Part shown: in pieces, positions 8,038 through 15,643 of the stretch | Layout of the letters: every line of letters begins with the position of its first letter | Position numbering within the stretch: position 1 is the first letter of the stretch | Assembly (NCBI GenBank): GCA_023228025.1 | Contig: JALOCD010000044.1 | Location: 1-33,486, forward strand | DNA length: 33,486 bases | Reading direction: 5' to 3' | Source of the DNA: Prolixibacteraceae bacterium | Lineage (GTDB): Bacteria; Bacteroidota; Bacteroidia; Bacteroidales; Prolixibacteraceae | The notes under the pieces: generated by a model | Seen by the model: the letters and a program-made list of their open reading frames with translations, nothing else | The model's database searches: none | What the model was told of the DNA's origin: nothing | Position numbers and translations under genes: made by a program

Positions 8038-10086
8038 ATGAAAGGAAAAATAGGGGTTACCAGTGAAAACCTTTTCCCAATTATTAAGAAATTTCTCTAT
8101 TCTGATCACGATATTTTTCTTCGTGAGATCGTTTCCAACGCTGTAGATGCCTCTCAAAAACTCAAAACATTGGCTTCTGCAGGCAAATACAGTGAACAAA
8201 TCGATACTTTGAGCGTCAAAATTTCCATCGACAAGGCACAAAAAACGCTTACGGTGTCGGATAACGGCATTGGAATGACTTCTGACGAAGTTGAAAAGTA
8301 CATTAACCAGATCGCCTTTTCCGGAGCAGATGAGTTTCTGAAAAAATACAAGAACGATGCCAATGCCATCATCGGACATTTTGGTTTGGGATTCTACTCA
8401 TCTTTTATGGTTTCAGAAGAGGTGGAGATTATTTCAAAATCTTACAAGAAAAATTCAAAAGCTGTTCGTTGGGTTTGCGATGGTTCTCCTGAATTTATGA
8501 TGGAGGAGACAGAAAAAGAGAGCGTGGGTACGGATATTATCATGCATCTTAATTCTGATTCATTGGAATTTTTGGAAGAAAACAGGATTACAGAATTGCT
8601 AAATAAATATTGCAAGTTTCTTCCTGTTCCAGTTCTTTTCGGCAAGAAGAAGGAGTGGAAAGATGGTAAATATGAAGATACCGAAACCGACAACCAAATC
8701 AATGATGTAGCTCCAGCCTGGACCAAAAAACCGGTCGACCTGAAAGAGGAGGATTATACCAATTTTTATCATCAGCTTTATCCGATGGCCGATGAGCCGT
8801 TGTTCAACATACACCTGAATGTTGATTATCCTTTCAACCTAACGGGAATTCTCTATTTCCCAAAGTTGAAAAACAACTTTGAAGTCCAAAAAAATAAGAT
8901 TCAGCTCTACAGCAACCAGGTTTTTGTAACCGACTCGGTCGAAGGTATCGTCCCTGAATTTTTGACTTTGCTCCATGGAGTCCTCGATTCACCAGATATT
9001 CCGTTGAATGTTTCGCGTTCTTACCTTCAGAACGACTCCAATGTTAAGAAGATCAGCAGCCATATCACCAAAAAAGTAGCGGACCGTCTTCAGGACATTT
9101 TTAAAGAGAAGCGGGCAGAACTGGAAGAGAAATGGAACGATTTGAAACTGTTTATCGAATATGGTATGCTTACCGATGAGAAGTTCTACGAGAAAGCGTT
9201 GAAATTCTTCTTCTTCACAAATACCGAAAACAAACTCTTTACCTGGGATGAATACAAATCCCTTATTGAAGGGAACCAAACCGACAAGAACAAGAAGTTG
9301 GTTTATCTTTATGCCACCAATGCGGAAGCACAGTTTAGCTTTATCGAAGCAGCCAAAAGCAAGGGTTATGATGTTTTGTTGATGGACGATGTACTGGCCA
9401 CTCCCCTTCTGAACCATTTTGAGCAAAAATATCCCGAATCCCATTTTGTGAGGGTAGATGCGGATGTAGTTGAGAAGCTGATTGCAAAAGATGACCTTGA
9501 TCAACCAGTACTGACGGCAGATGAGAAGAATGAATTGAGCCCTATATTCCAGGCTGTGATCCCAAAAGAACGCGGACAGTTCATCGTTGATTTCCAAAAT
9601 TTGGGAGAGACAGGTTCTCCAATGGTGATCACACAAAATGAATTCATGCGCCGCATGAAGGACATGTCCAAAATGCAGGCCGGCATGAGTTTCTATGGCG
9701 AAATGCCAGACAGTTATAACCTTGTCGTGAACCTTTCACATCCATTGGTAAAAAAAGTAGTAGCCGAAAAAGAGTCGCAGCTCAGCAGCGAACTCACCAA
9801 ACTCCGTGGTGAATTGTCCAAATTAAATGATCAGAAAGGCTCCCTGGAAAAACTGAAAGAGGGCAAAAAAGAAGAGGAGGTACCACAGGAAGAGAAGGAC
9901 CTGTTGAATGAAACCAGAGACAATATCTCCAAAATTGAAGCCGAAAGACGCGAAAAGCTGGAGCAATTTGGCACCTCCAATCCTTTGGCCAATCAATTGG
10001 TCGACCTCGCCTTCCTTGCCAACAACATGCTGAAGGGCGAAGCGCTGGCAAACTTTGTCAAACGCAGTATCGAACTGATTAAATAA
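8038..10086 (+). CDS. htpG: Hsp90 chaperone HtpG
   Basis: A 682-residue cytosolic Hsp90 that remodels client proteins by ATP-driven clamping. The N-terminal GHKL ATPase domain shows FLREIVSNAVDAS (Glu and Asn of motif N), DNGIGM, and GHFGLGFYSSFMV (lid). The middle domain contains the conserved NVSRSYLQND segment (about residue 325) with the catalytic arginine. A charged coiled stretch rich in Lys/Glu (about 575-640) lies in the C-terminal dimerisation domain. The start is set at ATG 8038 (MKGKIGVTSENLFPI); the TTG two codons earlier is less likely. Length is above E. coli HtpG (624), as is usual in Bacteroidota. It converges with sdaA on a shared terminator. Confidence 0.97.
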   Translation: MKGKIGVTSENLFPIIKKFLYSDHDIFLREIVSNAVDASQKLKTLASAGKYSEQIDTLSVKISIDKAQKTLTVSDNGIGMTSDEVEKYINQIAFSGADEFLKKYKNDANAIIGHFGLGFYSSFMVSEEVEIISKSYKKNSKAVRWVCDGSPEFMMEETEKESVGTDIIMHLNSDSLEFLEENRITELLNKYCKFLPVPVLFGKKKEWKDGKYEDTETDNQINDVAPAWTKKPVDLKEEDYTNFYHQLYPMADEPLFNIHLNVDYPFNLTGILYFPKLKNNFEVQKNKIQLYSNQVFVTDSVEGIVPEFLTLLHGVLDSPDIPLNVSRSYLQNDSNVKKISSHITKKVADRLQDIFKEKRAELEEKWNDLKLFIEYGMLTDEKFYEKALKFFFFTNTENKLFTWDEYKSLIEGNQTDKNKKLVYLYATNAEAQFSFIEAAKSKGYDVLLMDDVLATPLLNHFEQKYPESHFVRVDADVVEKLIAKDDLDQPVLTADEKNELSPIFQAVIPKERGQFIVDFQNLGETGSPMVITQNEFMRRMKDMSKMQAGMSFYGEMPDSYNLVVNLSHPLVKKVVAEKESQLSSELTKLRGELSKLNDQKGSLEKLKEGKKEEEVPQEEKDLLNETRDNISKIEAERREKLEQFGTSNPLANQLVDLAFLANNMLKGEALANFVKRSIELIK

Positions 10087-10107
10087 TAGTTACGATCCAT
10101 TTCTAAT

Positions 10108-10146
10108 AATTCTCACCCCGTCACTCTGAGTGAAGGGGTGAGAATT
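10108..10146. terminator. Bidirectional terminator between htpG and sdaA
   Basis: Outer arms AATTCTCACCCC (10108-10119) and GGGGTGAGAATT (10135-10146) pair over 12 bp; inside, TCACT-CTG-AGTGA forms a second stem. TTATTTTA follows on the plus strand. It directly abuts the sdaA stop codon. Confidence 0.9.
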
Positions 10147-11346
10147 TTATTTTAACAAATGAAAATGTGCCAGACCTCCTTCCGATGTCTCCTTATAGAT
10201 GGATGGCAAATCATGTCCGGTCTGGGCCATGGTCCGGACTATCTTATCAAAACTGATCATGTGCCGGCCATCCGAAAGCATCGAATAGTTATTGTGGTTG
10301 ATGGCACGGGCAGCAGCAAAGGCATTTCGTTCGATGCAGGGCACCTGTACCAAACCGGCAACAGGATCGCAGGTTAGACCAAGGTGATGCTCCAGTCCCA
10401 TTTCGGCAGCATATTCGACCTGAAAAATACTTCCCCCGCTCATCTGGGTGGCAGCTGCAGAGGCCATGGCGCAAGCTGTTCCAACCTCCCCCTGACAACC
10501 CACTTCCGCTCCTGAAATGGAGGCATTGGTTTTTACGATGTTCCCAACAAGTCCGGCTGTTGCCAATGCTTTCAATATTTTCTTGTCCGACATTTTGTAA
10601 AACTTGCTGGAATATTTCAGTACCGAAGGCATCACTCCGCACGCCCCACAGGTCGGAGCTGTCACAATCAGTCCACCTGCGGCATTCTCCTCAGAAACTG
10701 CCAGTGCATAGGCGTAGATCATCCCCCGCTTTTTAATATCCGGCTCAAAATACCTGGTCTTTTCGTAATAGGCGCAAGCCTTTCTCGGATAGTTGAGAAT
10801 CCCCGGAAGGGGGCCTTCGGTCTCGAGTCCGCGTTTAATGGCATTCTGCATTACCGTCCAAACCTCAGCCAGGTAGTCCCATATATCAGCATCTTCGTGT
10901 TCTTCAACATATTCCCAAATACTCTTGCCATTGTCGAAACACCAATTCAGGATGGAATCCATGCTGTTTTCCGGATAAACCTGTCTGGTTTCGGTAACTG
11001 TCAGATCATCAACAATCGATCCGCCTCCAACAGAATAGACTATCCATCTATCAATCACATTTTTATCCCCATCCATCGACTCAAATTTCAACGCATTCGG
11101 ATGTCTGGGAAGGAAAACAGCCGGCAACCATTCGAATTCGACAGGATAAGGTTTCAAGGTATTGATAATCGCCAAATCAGTGAGGTGACCTTTGCCAGTT
11201 GCCGCCAGACTTCCATAAAGCGTCACCCTGAAAGAGGTGGCAGATGGATTTTTTTGCAAAAATGTTTCAGCAGCCTTTTTAGGGCCCATGGTATGGCTGG
11301 AGGAGGGCCCATATCCTATTTTGTATATCTCCCTGATCGATTCCAT
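10147..11346 (-). CDS. sdaA: L-serine ammonia-lyase, iron-sulfur type
   Basis: A 399-residue single-chain L-serine dehydratase that converts serine to pyruvate and ammonia. The N-terminal beta domain begins with GYGPSSSHTMGP; the catalytic alpha domain follows from about residue 165. Three cysteines, C284 (in GCQGE), C326 (in CDPV) and C337 (in PCIERN), are spaced 42 and 11 residues apart, exactly the spacing of the [4Fe-4S] ligands known for the Legionella enzyme. TAPTCGACGVMP is also conserved. Two-subunit versions (SdaAA/SdaAB) exist in other bacteria; here both domains are in one chain. On the minus strand upstream, TAACTTTG (complement of 11431-11438) fits a -7 element. It would feed pyruvate and release ammonia, which links loosely to gltBD. 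Confidence 0.95.
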   Translation of the reverse strand: MESIREIYKIGYGPSSSHTMGPKKAAETFLQKNPSATSFRVTLYGSLAATGKGHLTDLAIINTLKPYPVEFEWLPAVFLPRHPNALKFESMDGDKNVIDRWIVYSVGGGSIVDDLTVTETRQVYPENSMDSILNWCFDNGKSIWEYVEEHEDADIWDYLAEVWTVMQNAIKRGLETEGPLPGILNYPRKACAYYEKTRYFEPDIKKRGMIYAYALAVSEENAAGGLIVTAPTCGACGVMPSVLKYSSKFYKMSDKKILKALATAGLVGNIVKTNASISGAEVGCQGEVGTACAMASAAATQMSGGSIFQVEYAAEMGLEHHLGLTCDPVAGLVQVPCIERNAFAAARAINHNNYSMLSDGRHMISFDKIVRTMAQTGHDLPSIYKETSEGGLAHFHLLK

Positions 11347-11430
11347 GCGATTTTATTTTAGCTACTATAAATATTGAATTTAAAATCTGTAGAAATTGTA
11401 TAAAATCTTAAACAATTCCTTAAATCCAAA

Positions 11431-11462
11431 CAAAGTTAAGAAATTGTACCAAAACCATTCAG
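11431..11462 (-). promoter_or_regulatory. Possible sdaA promoter
   Basis: On the minus strand TAACTTTG (11431-11438) matches TAnnTTTG, and CTG about 21 bp upstream (11460-11462) is a two-of-three match to the -33 TTG. This leaves an untranslated leader of about 75 bases. Confidence 0.35.
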
Positions 11463-11553
11463 GGTACTGTATTTTTCTACATTTTGTCGACCTCAAAATC
11501 GTTTATTACAGATTAATTCGGGATATTTGTAGTATGCAAAAAAGCGATATTGA

Positions 11554-11937
11554 ATGGCATTAAATTTGAGTGAAAAAGATCTTGAAAAGATCATTCTGGT
11601 TGGAGACAGGGTACTGGTAAAACCGAAAAATCCCAACCAGCAAACCTCTTCCGGATTGTACCTTCCGCCTGCCGCGGTGGAAAAAGAGAGTGTACAATCG
11701 GGATATGTTATTAAAACCGGTCCGGGCTTTCCGATCCCGGCCATGACCGATGACGATGAACCCTGGAAAGAGATAAAAGATGAGGTAAAATATGTACCCC
11801 TTCAAGCCCGCGAAGGGGATCTCGCTGTTTATCTGAATAAGATGGGATTTGATATAGAGTTCAAGAATGAAAAATACCTGATACTGCCCCATTCAGCAAT
11901 TCTGATGCTGGTAAGGGAAGAGGGGTTATTTGAATAA
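11554..11937 (+). CDS. Orphan GroES-fold (Cpn10-like) protein
   Basis: A 127-residue protein with a Cpn10-type beta-barrel pattern: VGDRVLVKP (about 17-25), a short SSGLYLPP roof-like segment, SGYVIKTGPG, GDLAVYLNKMG and EKYLILPHSAILMLV at the end. Compared with GroES (about 95 residues) it carries an N-terminal extension (MALNLSEKDLEKII) and an insert of about 25 residues rich in Asp/Glu/Lys between the two halves. The mobile-loop hydrophobic tripeptide that GroES uses to bind GroEL is not evident, since QQTSSGLYLPP is much shorter. No groEL is adjacent. Relatives are annotated as co-chaperone GroES family proteins in Bacteroidota; the actual role is unknown. A strong terminator follows directly. 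Confidence 0.75.
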   Translation: MALNLSEKDLEKIILVGDRVLVKPKNPNQQTSSGLYLPPAAVEKESVQSGYVIKTGPGFPIPAMTDDDEPWKEIKDEVKYVPLQAREGDLAVYLNKMGFDIEFKNEKYLILPHSAILMLVREEGLFE

Positions 11938-11938
11938 A

Positions 11939-11964
11939 AAAAGGGTGTCGAGCGACACCCTTTT
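11939..11964 (+). terminator. Intrinsic terminator after the GroES-fold gene
   Basis: AAAAGGGTGTC, loop GAGC, GACACCCTTTT: an 11-bp stem including the A/T pairs, starting two bases after the stop codon. Confidence 0.9.
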
Positions 11965-11992
11965 CTGACTTAACCTAACTAACCTTAATCCT

Positions 11993-12064
11993 ATGAAAAA
12001 ATGCTTTTCAGCAACAGGTCAAAGATACAACCCTACTTTATTAAGAGCATTTAATCAAAGTTAA
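11993..12064 (+). other. Unassigned 23-codon ORF with an ATGAAAAAA start
   Basis: After the terminator comes a CTTAACCTAACTAACC-type leader and an ATGAAAAAATGC start, then 23 codons to TAA. The leader resembles what often precedes exported-protein genes in Bacteroidota, but the peptide (MKKCFSATGQ...) is not a signal peptide. It may be chance or the relic of a lost gene start. Confidence 0.2.
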
Positions 12065-12089
12065 TTAAGGTTAATTCGTCAACTAATAT

Positions 12090-12470
12090 TTACTCGGCAA
12101 CATCAACGAGAACCTCATTGCTTTGCCATAATCCATGCTTTGTACAGTATGCATGGGCCATCAGTTTCATACTTCTGGTAGGTACGATGTATAAATCGAC
12201 CTCAACCTGACTTGGCGCGCTTCCCATCGTACCGGCAGAAAGGGTCGTTTGGGCCAACATCTTCTCCCCATCCCAAAGCTGTACCCAGCTAATGTAATGA
12301 TCAAAATCGTCGGGGTGTTTATACTCCTCCCCTACCTGGATTTTAACCTTAAATTTTTCGCCTTTTACGGCATTTGAGGCACAATGGACAAAAGCCGAAT
12401 GACGGTCAATGTAATCGCGCTTCGCTTCCCTTTCGATTTGGGAGATGTCTTCGTAACGATTGATTTTCAT
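12090..12470 (-). CDS. Superoxide reductase-like (class II SORL domain) protein
   Basis: A 126-residue neelaredoxin-type protein that should reduce superoxide to peroxide at a mononuclear iron centre without making oxygen. The five iron ligands are visible: H24, H52 (YKHPD), H58 (DHY), C109 and H112 (YCTKHGLW), with family spacing. There is no N-terminal desulforedoxin iron site, so it is the short class. The usual Glu-Lys before the first histidine (EKH) is Asp-Arg here (D22-R23-H24), an unusual change because that lysine helps catalysis in characterised enzymes. The peroxiredoxin gene ends 50 bp upstream on the same strand, so the peroxide formed could be passed to it; both are likely under the PerR-like regulator. 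Assignment is firm; the activity deserves care. Confidence 0.88.
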   Translation of the reverse strand: MKINRYEDISQIEREAKRDYIDRHSAFVHCASNAVKGEKFKVKIQVGEEYKHPDDFDHYISWVQLWDGEKMLAQTTLSAGTMGSAPSQVEVDLYIVPTRSMKLMAHAYCTKHGLWQSNEVLVDVAE

Positions 12471-12520
12471 GTAATTTTAAATTTTGATTTGCACTTATAT
12501 AAGATCGAATCTTATGAACA

Positions 12521-13153
12521 TCAATGTTTGGAAAGATAGCTTGCAACGCCCTCTGCAGTTGCATTCATCGCCTCTTCGCCCGGTTTCCAGTTAGCAGGAC
12601 AAACTTCGCCGAACTCTTCGAAATGGCTTAGGGCATCTACCATTCTGATCGCTTCATCAACACTACGTCCCAAAGGAAGATCATTGACCACCTGGTGACG
12701 CACTACCCCATTCTTGTCGATCAGGAAAAGTCCCCTGTAAGCAACAGGCGCACCCACAAATGACGATTGGCCTTCATCATTTACTTCATATTCCCCGGCA
12801 AGAACACCATAATTTTCGGCAATGGTTTTTGACAAGTCGGCTACCAAAGGAAATTTCACCCCTTTGATCCCACCGTTTTTCTTTTCGGTGTTCAGCCAGG
12901 CCCAATGAGAAAATTCAGAATCAACTGAACAGCCTACAACCGCAACATTCCTCTTCTCAAATTCAGCAAGTTTTTCCTGAAAAGCAAGAATTTCTGTCGG
13001 ACAGACAAAAGTAAAGTCAAGGGGATAAAAGAAGAAGACAACGAATTTTTTCCCTACGAATTGATCCAATGAGTAATCACTCACAATATCATTGCCATTG
13101 ACAACGGCAGTAGCCTTAAAAGAAGGCGCTTTTTTACCAACTAATGTACACAT
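12521..13153 (-). CDS. 2-Cys peroxiredoxin (AhpC/Prx1 family)
   Basis: A 210-residue typical 2-Cys peroxiredoxin that reduces hydrogen peroxide and organic peroxides in the cytoplasm. Peroxidatic C51 sits in FTFVCPTEI; resolving C185 sits in GEVCPANW near the C-terminus. GGIKGVKFPL and the SVDEAIRMVDAL segment are also typical. It is longer than AhpC (about 187), closer to the Prx1/Tsa form. It heads the cluster: a promoter with TTTG-20-TATTTTTG lies 34-65 bp upstream, and a perfect 17-bp palindrome stands just beyond it. The PerR-like gene is divergent and the superoxide reductase gene follows, so the three make a coherent peroxide/superoxide defence unit. Confidence 0.96.
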   Translation of the reverse strand: MCTLVGKKAPSFKATAVVNGNDIVSDYSLDQFVGKKFVVFFFYPLDFTFVCPTEILAFQEKLAEFEKRNVAVVGCSVDSEFSHWAWLNTEKKNGGIKGVKFPLVADLSKTIAENYGVLAGEYEVNDEGQSSFVGAPVAYRGLFLIDKNGVVRHQVVNDLPLGRSVDEAIRMVDALSHFEEFGEVCPANWKPGEEAMNATAEGVASYLSKH

Positions 13154-13186
13154 ATCTAAATTATTAAATGTAAAATGAAATGATTA

Positions 13187-13218
13187 CAAAAATAGTCAAA
13201 CAAATGGAATATACCAAA
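13187..13218 (-). promoter_or_regulatory. Promoter of the peroxiredoxin gene
   Basis: On the minus strand TTTG (13215-13218) and TATTTTTG (13187-13194) are 20 bp apart, a full match to the Bacteroidota consensus. Transcription should start near 13180, about 27 bases before the ATG. Confidence 0.8.
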
Positions 13219-13223
13219 TTTCC

Positions 13224-13240
13224 TTTGTTAAGTTAACAAA
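13224..13240. promoter_or_regulatory. Candidate PerR/Fur operator (7-1-7 palindrome)
   Basis: TTTGTTAA-G-TTAACAAA is a perfect 17-bp palindrome whose inner part is the 7-1-7 arrangement typical of Fur-family boxes. It begins 5 bp upstream of the peroxiredoxin -33 element and lies in the intergenic region shared with the divergent PerR-like gene. Confidence 0.65.
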
Positions 13241-13280
13241 AAGTTTTCAAAAATCCAACACTCAATTTATAATGTTACTA

Positions 13281-13295
13281 AACTGTAAAACAGTT
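13281..13295. promoter_or_regulatory. Second inverted repeat before the PerR-like gene
   Basis: AACTGT-AAA-ACAGTT is a perfect 6-3-6 inverted repeat 10 bp upstream of the -33 element of the PerR-like gene. Its sequence differs from the 13224 palindrome, so it may bind another factor or be a degenerate box. Confidence 0.4.
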
Positions 13296-13305
13296 AGTCA
13301 GACGT

Positions 13306-13336
13306 TTTGTTCATTAAAAAAAAACTAGCATATTTG
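13306..13336 (+). promoter_or_regulatory. Promoter of the PerR-like gene
   Basis: TTTG (13306-13309), 19 bp, then CATATTTG (13329-13336), one mismatch to TAnnTTTG. The transcript would begin near 13343, about 15 bases before the ATG. Confidence 0.65.
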
Positions 13337-13357
13337 TATTGAATTCAGAAAAACGGA

Positions 13358-13777
13358 ATGGAACAGCAACAAATTTCTACTTACCTGCTTAAAAGCGGGA
13401 TCAGACCGCTGCAAAAGCGGGTTAAAATCATGAGCTATTTGGTCTCAAAACGCAACCATCCAACGGTTGACATGATTTACAGCGACCTGATACATGAAAT
13501 CAACGGATTGTCGAAAACGACAATCTACAATGTGCTCAACTTGTTCGTTCAATCAGGTGTAGCACTGGCACTTAACATCGAAGGCAACGAAGTCCGCTAC
13601 GATGCTGACACCTCAACACACGGACATTTCAAGTGCAAAATATGTTCGGGAGTGATCGATTTCCGGATTAAACAAGAAGAACTGCCCAATCCCATGCTCG
13701 ATGGTTTCAGAATAGATGAGCACCATTATTACCTAAAAGGAGTTTGTTCTTTTTGTGCCAATAAAATTGAGGCCTAA
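13358..13777 (+). CDS. perR: Fur-family regulator, PerR-like
   Basis: A 139-residue winged-helix metalloregulator. The DNA-binding half shows GLSKTTIYNVL (recognition helix, about 50-60). The structural zinc site is C93/C96 (CKIC) and C130/C133 (CSFC). The candidate regulatory metal site keeps H34 (NHPT), an aspartate at 82/84, H88, H90 and D101 (VIDF), the arrangement used by peroxide-sensing PerR. The divergent neighbours encode peroxiredoxin and superoxide reductase, which supports peroxide sensing rather than iron sensing. It likely represses that cluster and perhaps itself through the 13224 palindrome. Zur or Fur cannot be excluded by sequence alone, but the context and the Asp at the regulatory site favour PerR. 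Confidence 0.85.
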   Translation: MEQQQISTYLLKSGIRPLQKRVKIMSYLVSKRNHPTVDMIYSDLIHEINGLSKTTIYNVLNLFVQSGVALALNIEGNEVRYDADTSTHGHFKCKICSGVIDFRIKQEELPNPMLDGFRIDEHHYYLKGVCSFCANKIEA

Positions 13778-13801
13778 ATTAAAATCGGTGTAAATTCTAA
13801 G

Positions 13802-13882
13802 ATGAAACGAGCCAAGGAAAATCTTTTGGCACACAGGAAAATCCGCCAACTGGCGTATAGGCGAGTTCCATTTGGCAATTGA
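13802..13882 (+). other. Possible arginine-rich leader peptide upstream of argH
   Basis: A 26-codon ORF (begins MKRAKENLLAHR) with five arginine codons (CGA, AGG, CGC, AGG, CGA), three near the end. It ends 106 bases before argH and is followed by a long inverted repeat. This resembles a transcription- or translation-attenuation leader for an arginine biosynthesis gene, but no clear terminator T tract is present. Speculative. Confidence 0.25.
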
Positions 13883-13904
13883 AAAACAAAATATTAACAA
13901 ATGA

Positions 13905-13955
13905 AATACCCATGAGAATATTTTCAAACCAACCGAAAATGAATATGTGGGTATT
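13905..13955 (+). promoter_or_regulatory. Inverted repeat in the argH leader
   Basis: AATACCCA (13905-13912) and TGGGTATT (13948-13955) are perfect 8-bp arms; inside them AATATTTTC and GAAAATGAATAT can extend the pairing imperfectly. The structure sits 33 bases before the argH start, where it could act as an RNA hairpin or as a regulator site. Confidence 0.5.
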
Positions 13956-13988
13956 CCATGCGACCATTAAAAAACAATTTTTATACGC

Positions 13989-15323
13989 ATGAAACTTTGG
14001 GATAAAGGGACAAAAATCAACGAACTTATCGAATCTTTTACTGTTGGGAAAGACCGGGAGATGGATTTCTTCCTTGCTAAATTCGATGTTGTTGGCTCTT
14101 TAGCCCACATTCAAATGCTTGAACATATTGGCTTGCTGGAAAAAGAGGAACTTGTACTGCTTTCCAGGGAGTTAAAAAATATCTACCGTGAAATTGCTGA
14201 TGGTAAGTTTGCGATCGAAGAGGGGGTTGAAGACATCCACTCCCAAATCGAACTGATGCTAACGACCCGTCTTGGCGAGACCGGTAAAAAGATCCACAGC
14301 GGCAGGTCCAGAAATGACCAGGTATTGCTGGATTTGAAACTCTTTACCAGGGACGCCATCCAGACCATAACAGACAACTGCATCCAACTCTTTCGTATTT
14401 TGATCACGCAAAGCGACAAGTACAAAGGGGTGTTGATGCCGGGTTACACACATTTGCAGGTGGCGATGCCCTCCTCATTTGGATTGTGGTTCAGTGCATA
14501 CGCTGAAAGCTTAACGGATGATTTAATGCTTCTCCAGGGTGCTTATCGGGTAGCAGACCAGAATCCACTCGGATCGGCTGCCGGTTATGGGTCATCCTTC
14601 CCCCTCAACAGGCAAATGACCACTGATCTTCTCGGCTTTGAGACCATGAATTTCAACGTGGTATATGCCCAGATGGGACGCGGCAAAATGGAGCGAACGG
14701 TTCTCTCCGCCCTTGCATCTGTCGCTGCCACTCTTTCCAGATTGGCCTACGATGTGTGTCTCTTCATGAGCCAGAATTTTAATTTCGTGAAATTACCAGA
14801 CGAACTGACAACCGGATCCAGCATCATGCCCCACAAGAAAAACCCTGATGTTTTTGAGCTCCTGCGGGCGCATTGCAACAAAATACAGGCTTTACCGGCG
14901 CAAATGCTTACCGTCACCAACAATTTGCCCAGTGGTTATTTCAGGGACATGCAACTGACCAAGGAGCTTTTCATTCCTGCTTTTCAGGAGTTGAACGACT
15001 GCATCAGTGTCGCAGCTTTTGCCCTTGAGAACATTTCCATCAATGACCACATCCTGGATGATGAAATGTACCGCTATTTGTACAGTGTAGAAGAGGTCAA
15101 CCGCCTTGTCCTGTCCGGTACACCTTTCAGGGACGCCTATCGTGAAGTTGGCGCCGCCATTGAGAAAAATCAGTTCAAACCGGCAAAGGAGATTCACCAC
15201 ACCCACGAAGGAAGCATTGGAAACCTTTGCCTCGACCGGATTCAGGCAAAGATGGACCTGGTCATTGCACAATTTCATTTTGAAAAAGCAACCAAGGCCA
15301 TCGAAACCCTTCTTCAAGAATAA
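13989..15323 (+). CDS. argH: Argininosuccinate lyase
   Basis: A 444-residue fumarase-superfamily enzyme that splits argininosuccinate into arginine and fumarate, the last step of arginine synthesis. Visible hallmarks: FTVGKDREMDFFLAKFDV at the N-terminus, VEDIHSQIE, HSGRSRNDQV, the MPGYTHLQ segment, and the signature GSSIMPHKKNPDVFE (about residue 278) with the catalytic serine. Length is near the family norm (about 450-460). It stands alone, without argG or other arg genes nearby, behind a 211-bp leader with a possible arginine-rich mini-ORF and a hairpin. No strong terminator is seen after it. Confidence 0.96.
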   Translation: MKLWDKGTKINELIESFTVGKDREMDFFLAKFDVVGSLAHIQMLEHIGLLEKEELVLLSRELKNIYREIADGKFAIEEGVEDIHSQIELMLTTRLGETGKKIHSGRSRNDQVLLDLKLFTRDAIQTITDNCIQLFRILITQSDKYKGVLMPGYTHLQVAMPSSFGLWFSAYAESLTDDLMLLQGAYRVADQNPLGSAAGYGSSFPLNRQMTTDLLGFETMNFNVVYAQMGRGKMERTVLSALASVAATLSRLAYDVCLFMSQNFNFVKLPDELTTGSSIMPHKKNPDVFELLRAHCNKIQALPAQMLTVTNNLPSGYFRDMQLTKELFIPAFQELNDCISVAAFALENISINDHILDDEMYRYLYSVEEVNRLVLSGTPFRDAYREVGAAIEKNQFKPAKEIHHTHEGSIGNLCLDRIQAKMDLVIAQFHFEKATKAIETLLQE

Positions 15324-15496
15324 GGAACATCCCTGCATGACAGATTGGTTCCGCTTCCTCTACTCCTGAAAGTTTCTAAATTTAATATTCTTTTAACCTG
15401 AATATTAAAATCTTCGTTTCCAATATCTTAAATTAGAAATTTTACTATATTTCCTTTTCAGGTATAAATAAATCCCGAAAAGGGAGTATTAATTTA

Positions 15497-15526
15497 TTGG
15501 AAAAATGAAATAAAAAGCTATTTTTG
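15497..15526 (+). promoter_or_regulatory. gltB promoter
   Basis: TTG (15497-15499), 19 bp, TATTTTTG (15519-15526): a full match to the Bacteroidota consensus. Transcription should start near 15533, leaving about 110 bases of leader. Confidence 0.75.
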
Positions 15527-15563
15527 CTTTCGAATATTAATTATTATCGCTATTTTTCTTACA

Positions 15564-15593
15564 TCTTATTATTTTTTGAGTCAAATAATAAGA
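15564..15593 (+). promoter_or_regulatory. Hairpin/palindrome in the gltB leader
   Basis: TCTTATTATTT (15564-15574) and AAATAATAAGA (15583-15593) are perfect 11-bp arms around an 8-base loop. Downstream of the predicted start site, it could be a repressor site or an mRNA structure controlling gltB. Confidence 0.55.
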
Positions 15594-15643
15594 AATTTAA
15601 AATAAAGAAATCATTTTAAAAACCTACTCAATCAATAAGAGTT

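Larger units (their letters stand above)
15324..15643. other. AT-rich gltB upstream region (320 bp, no gene)
   Basis: No ORF of note. It contains the gltB promoter and an RNA-level hairpin, listed separately. The remainder is AT-rich with no recognisable riboswitch. Confidence 0.6.
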
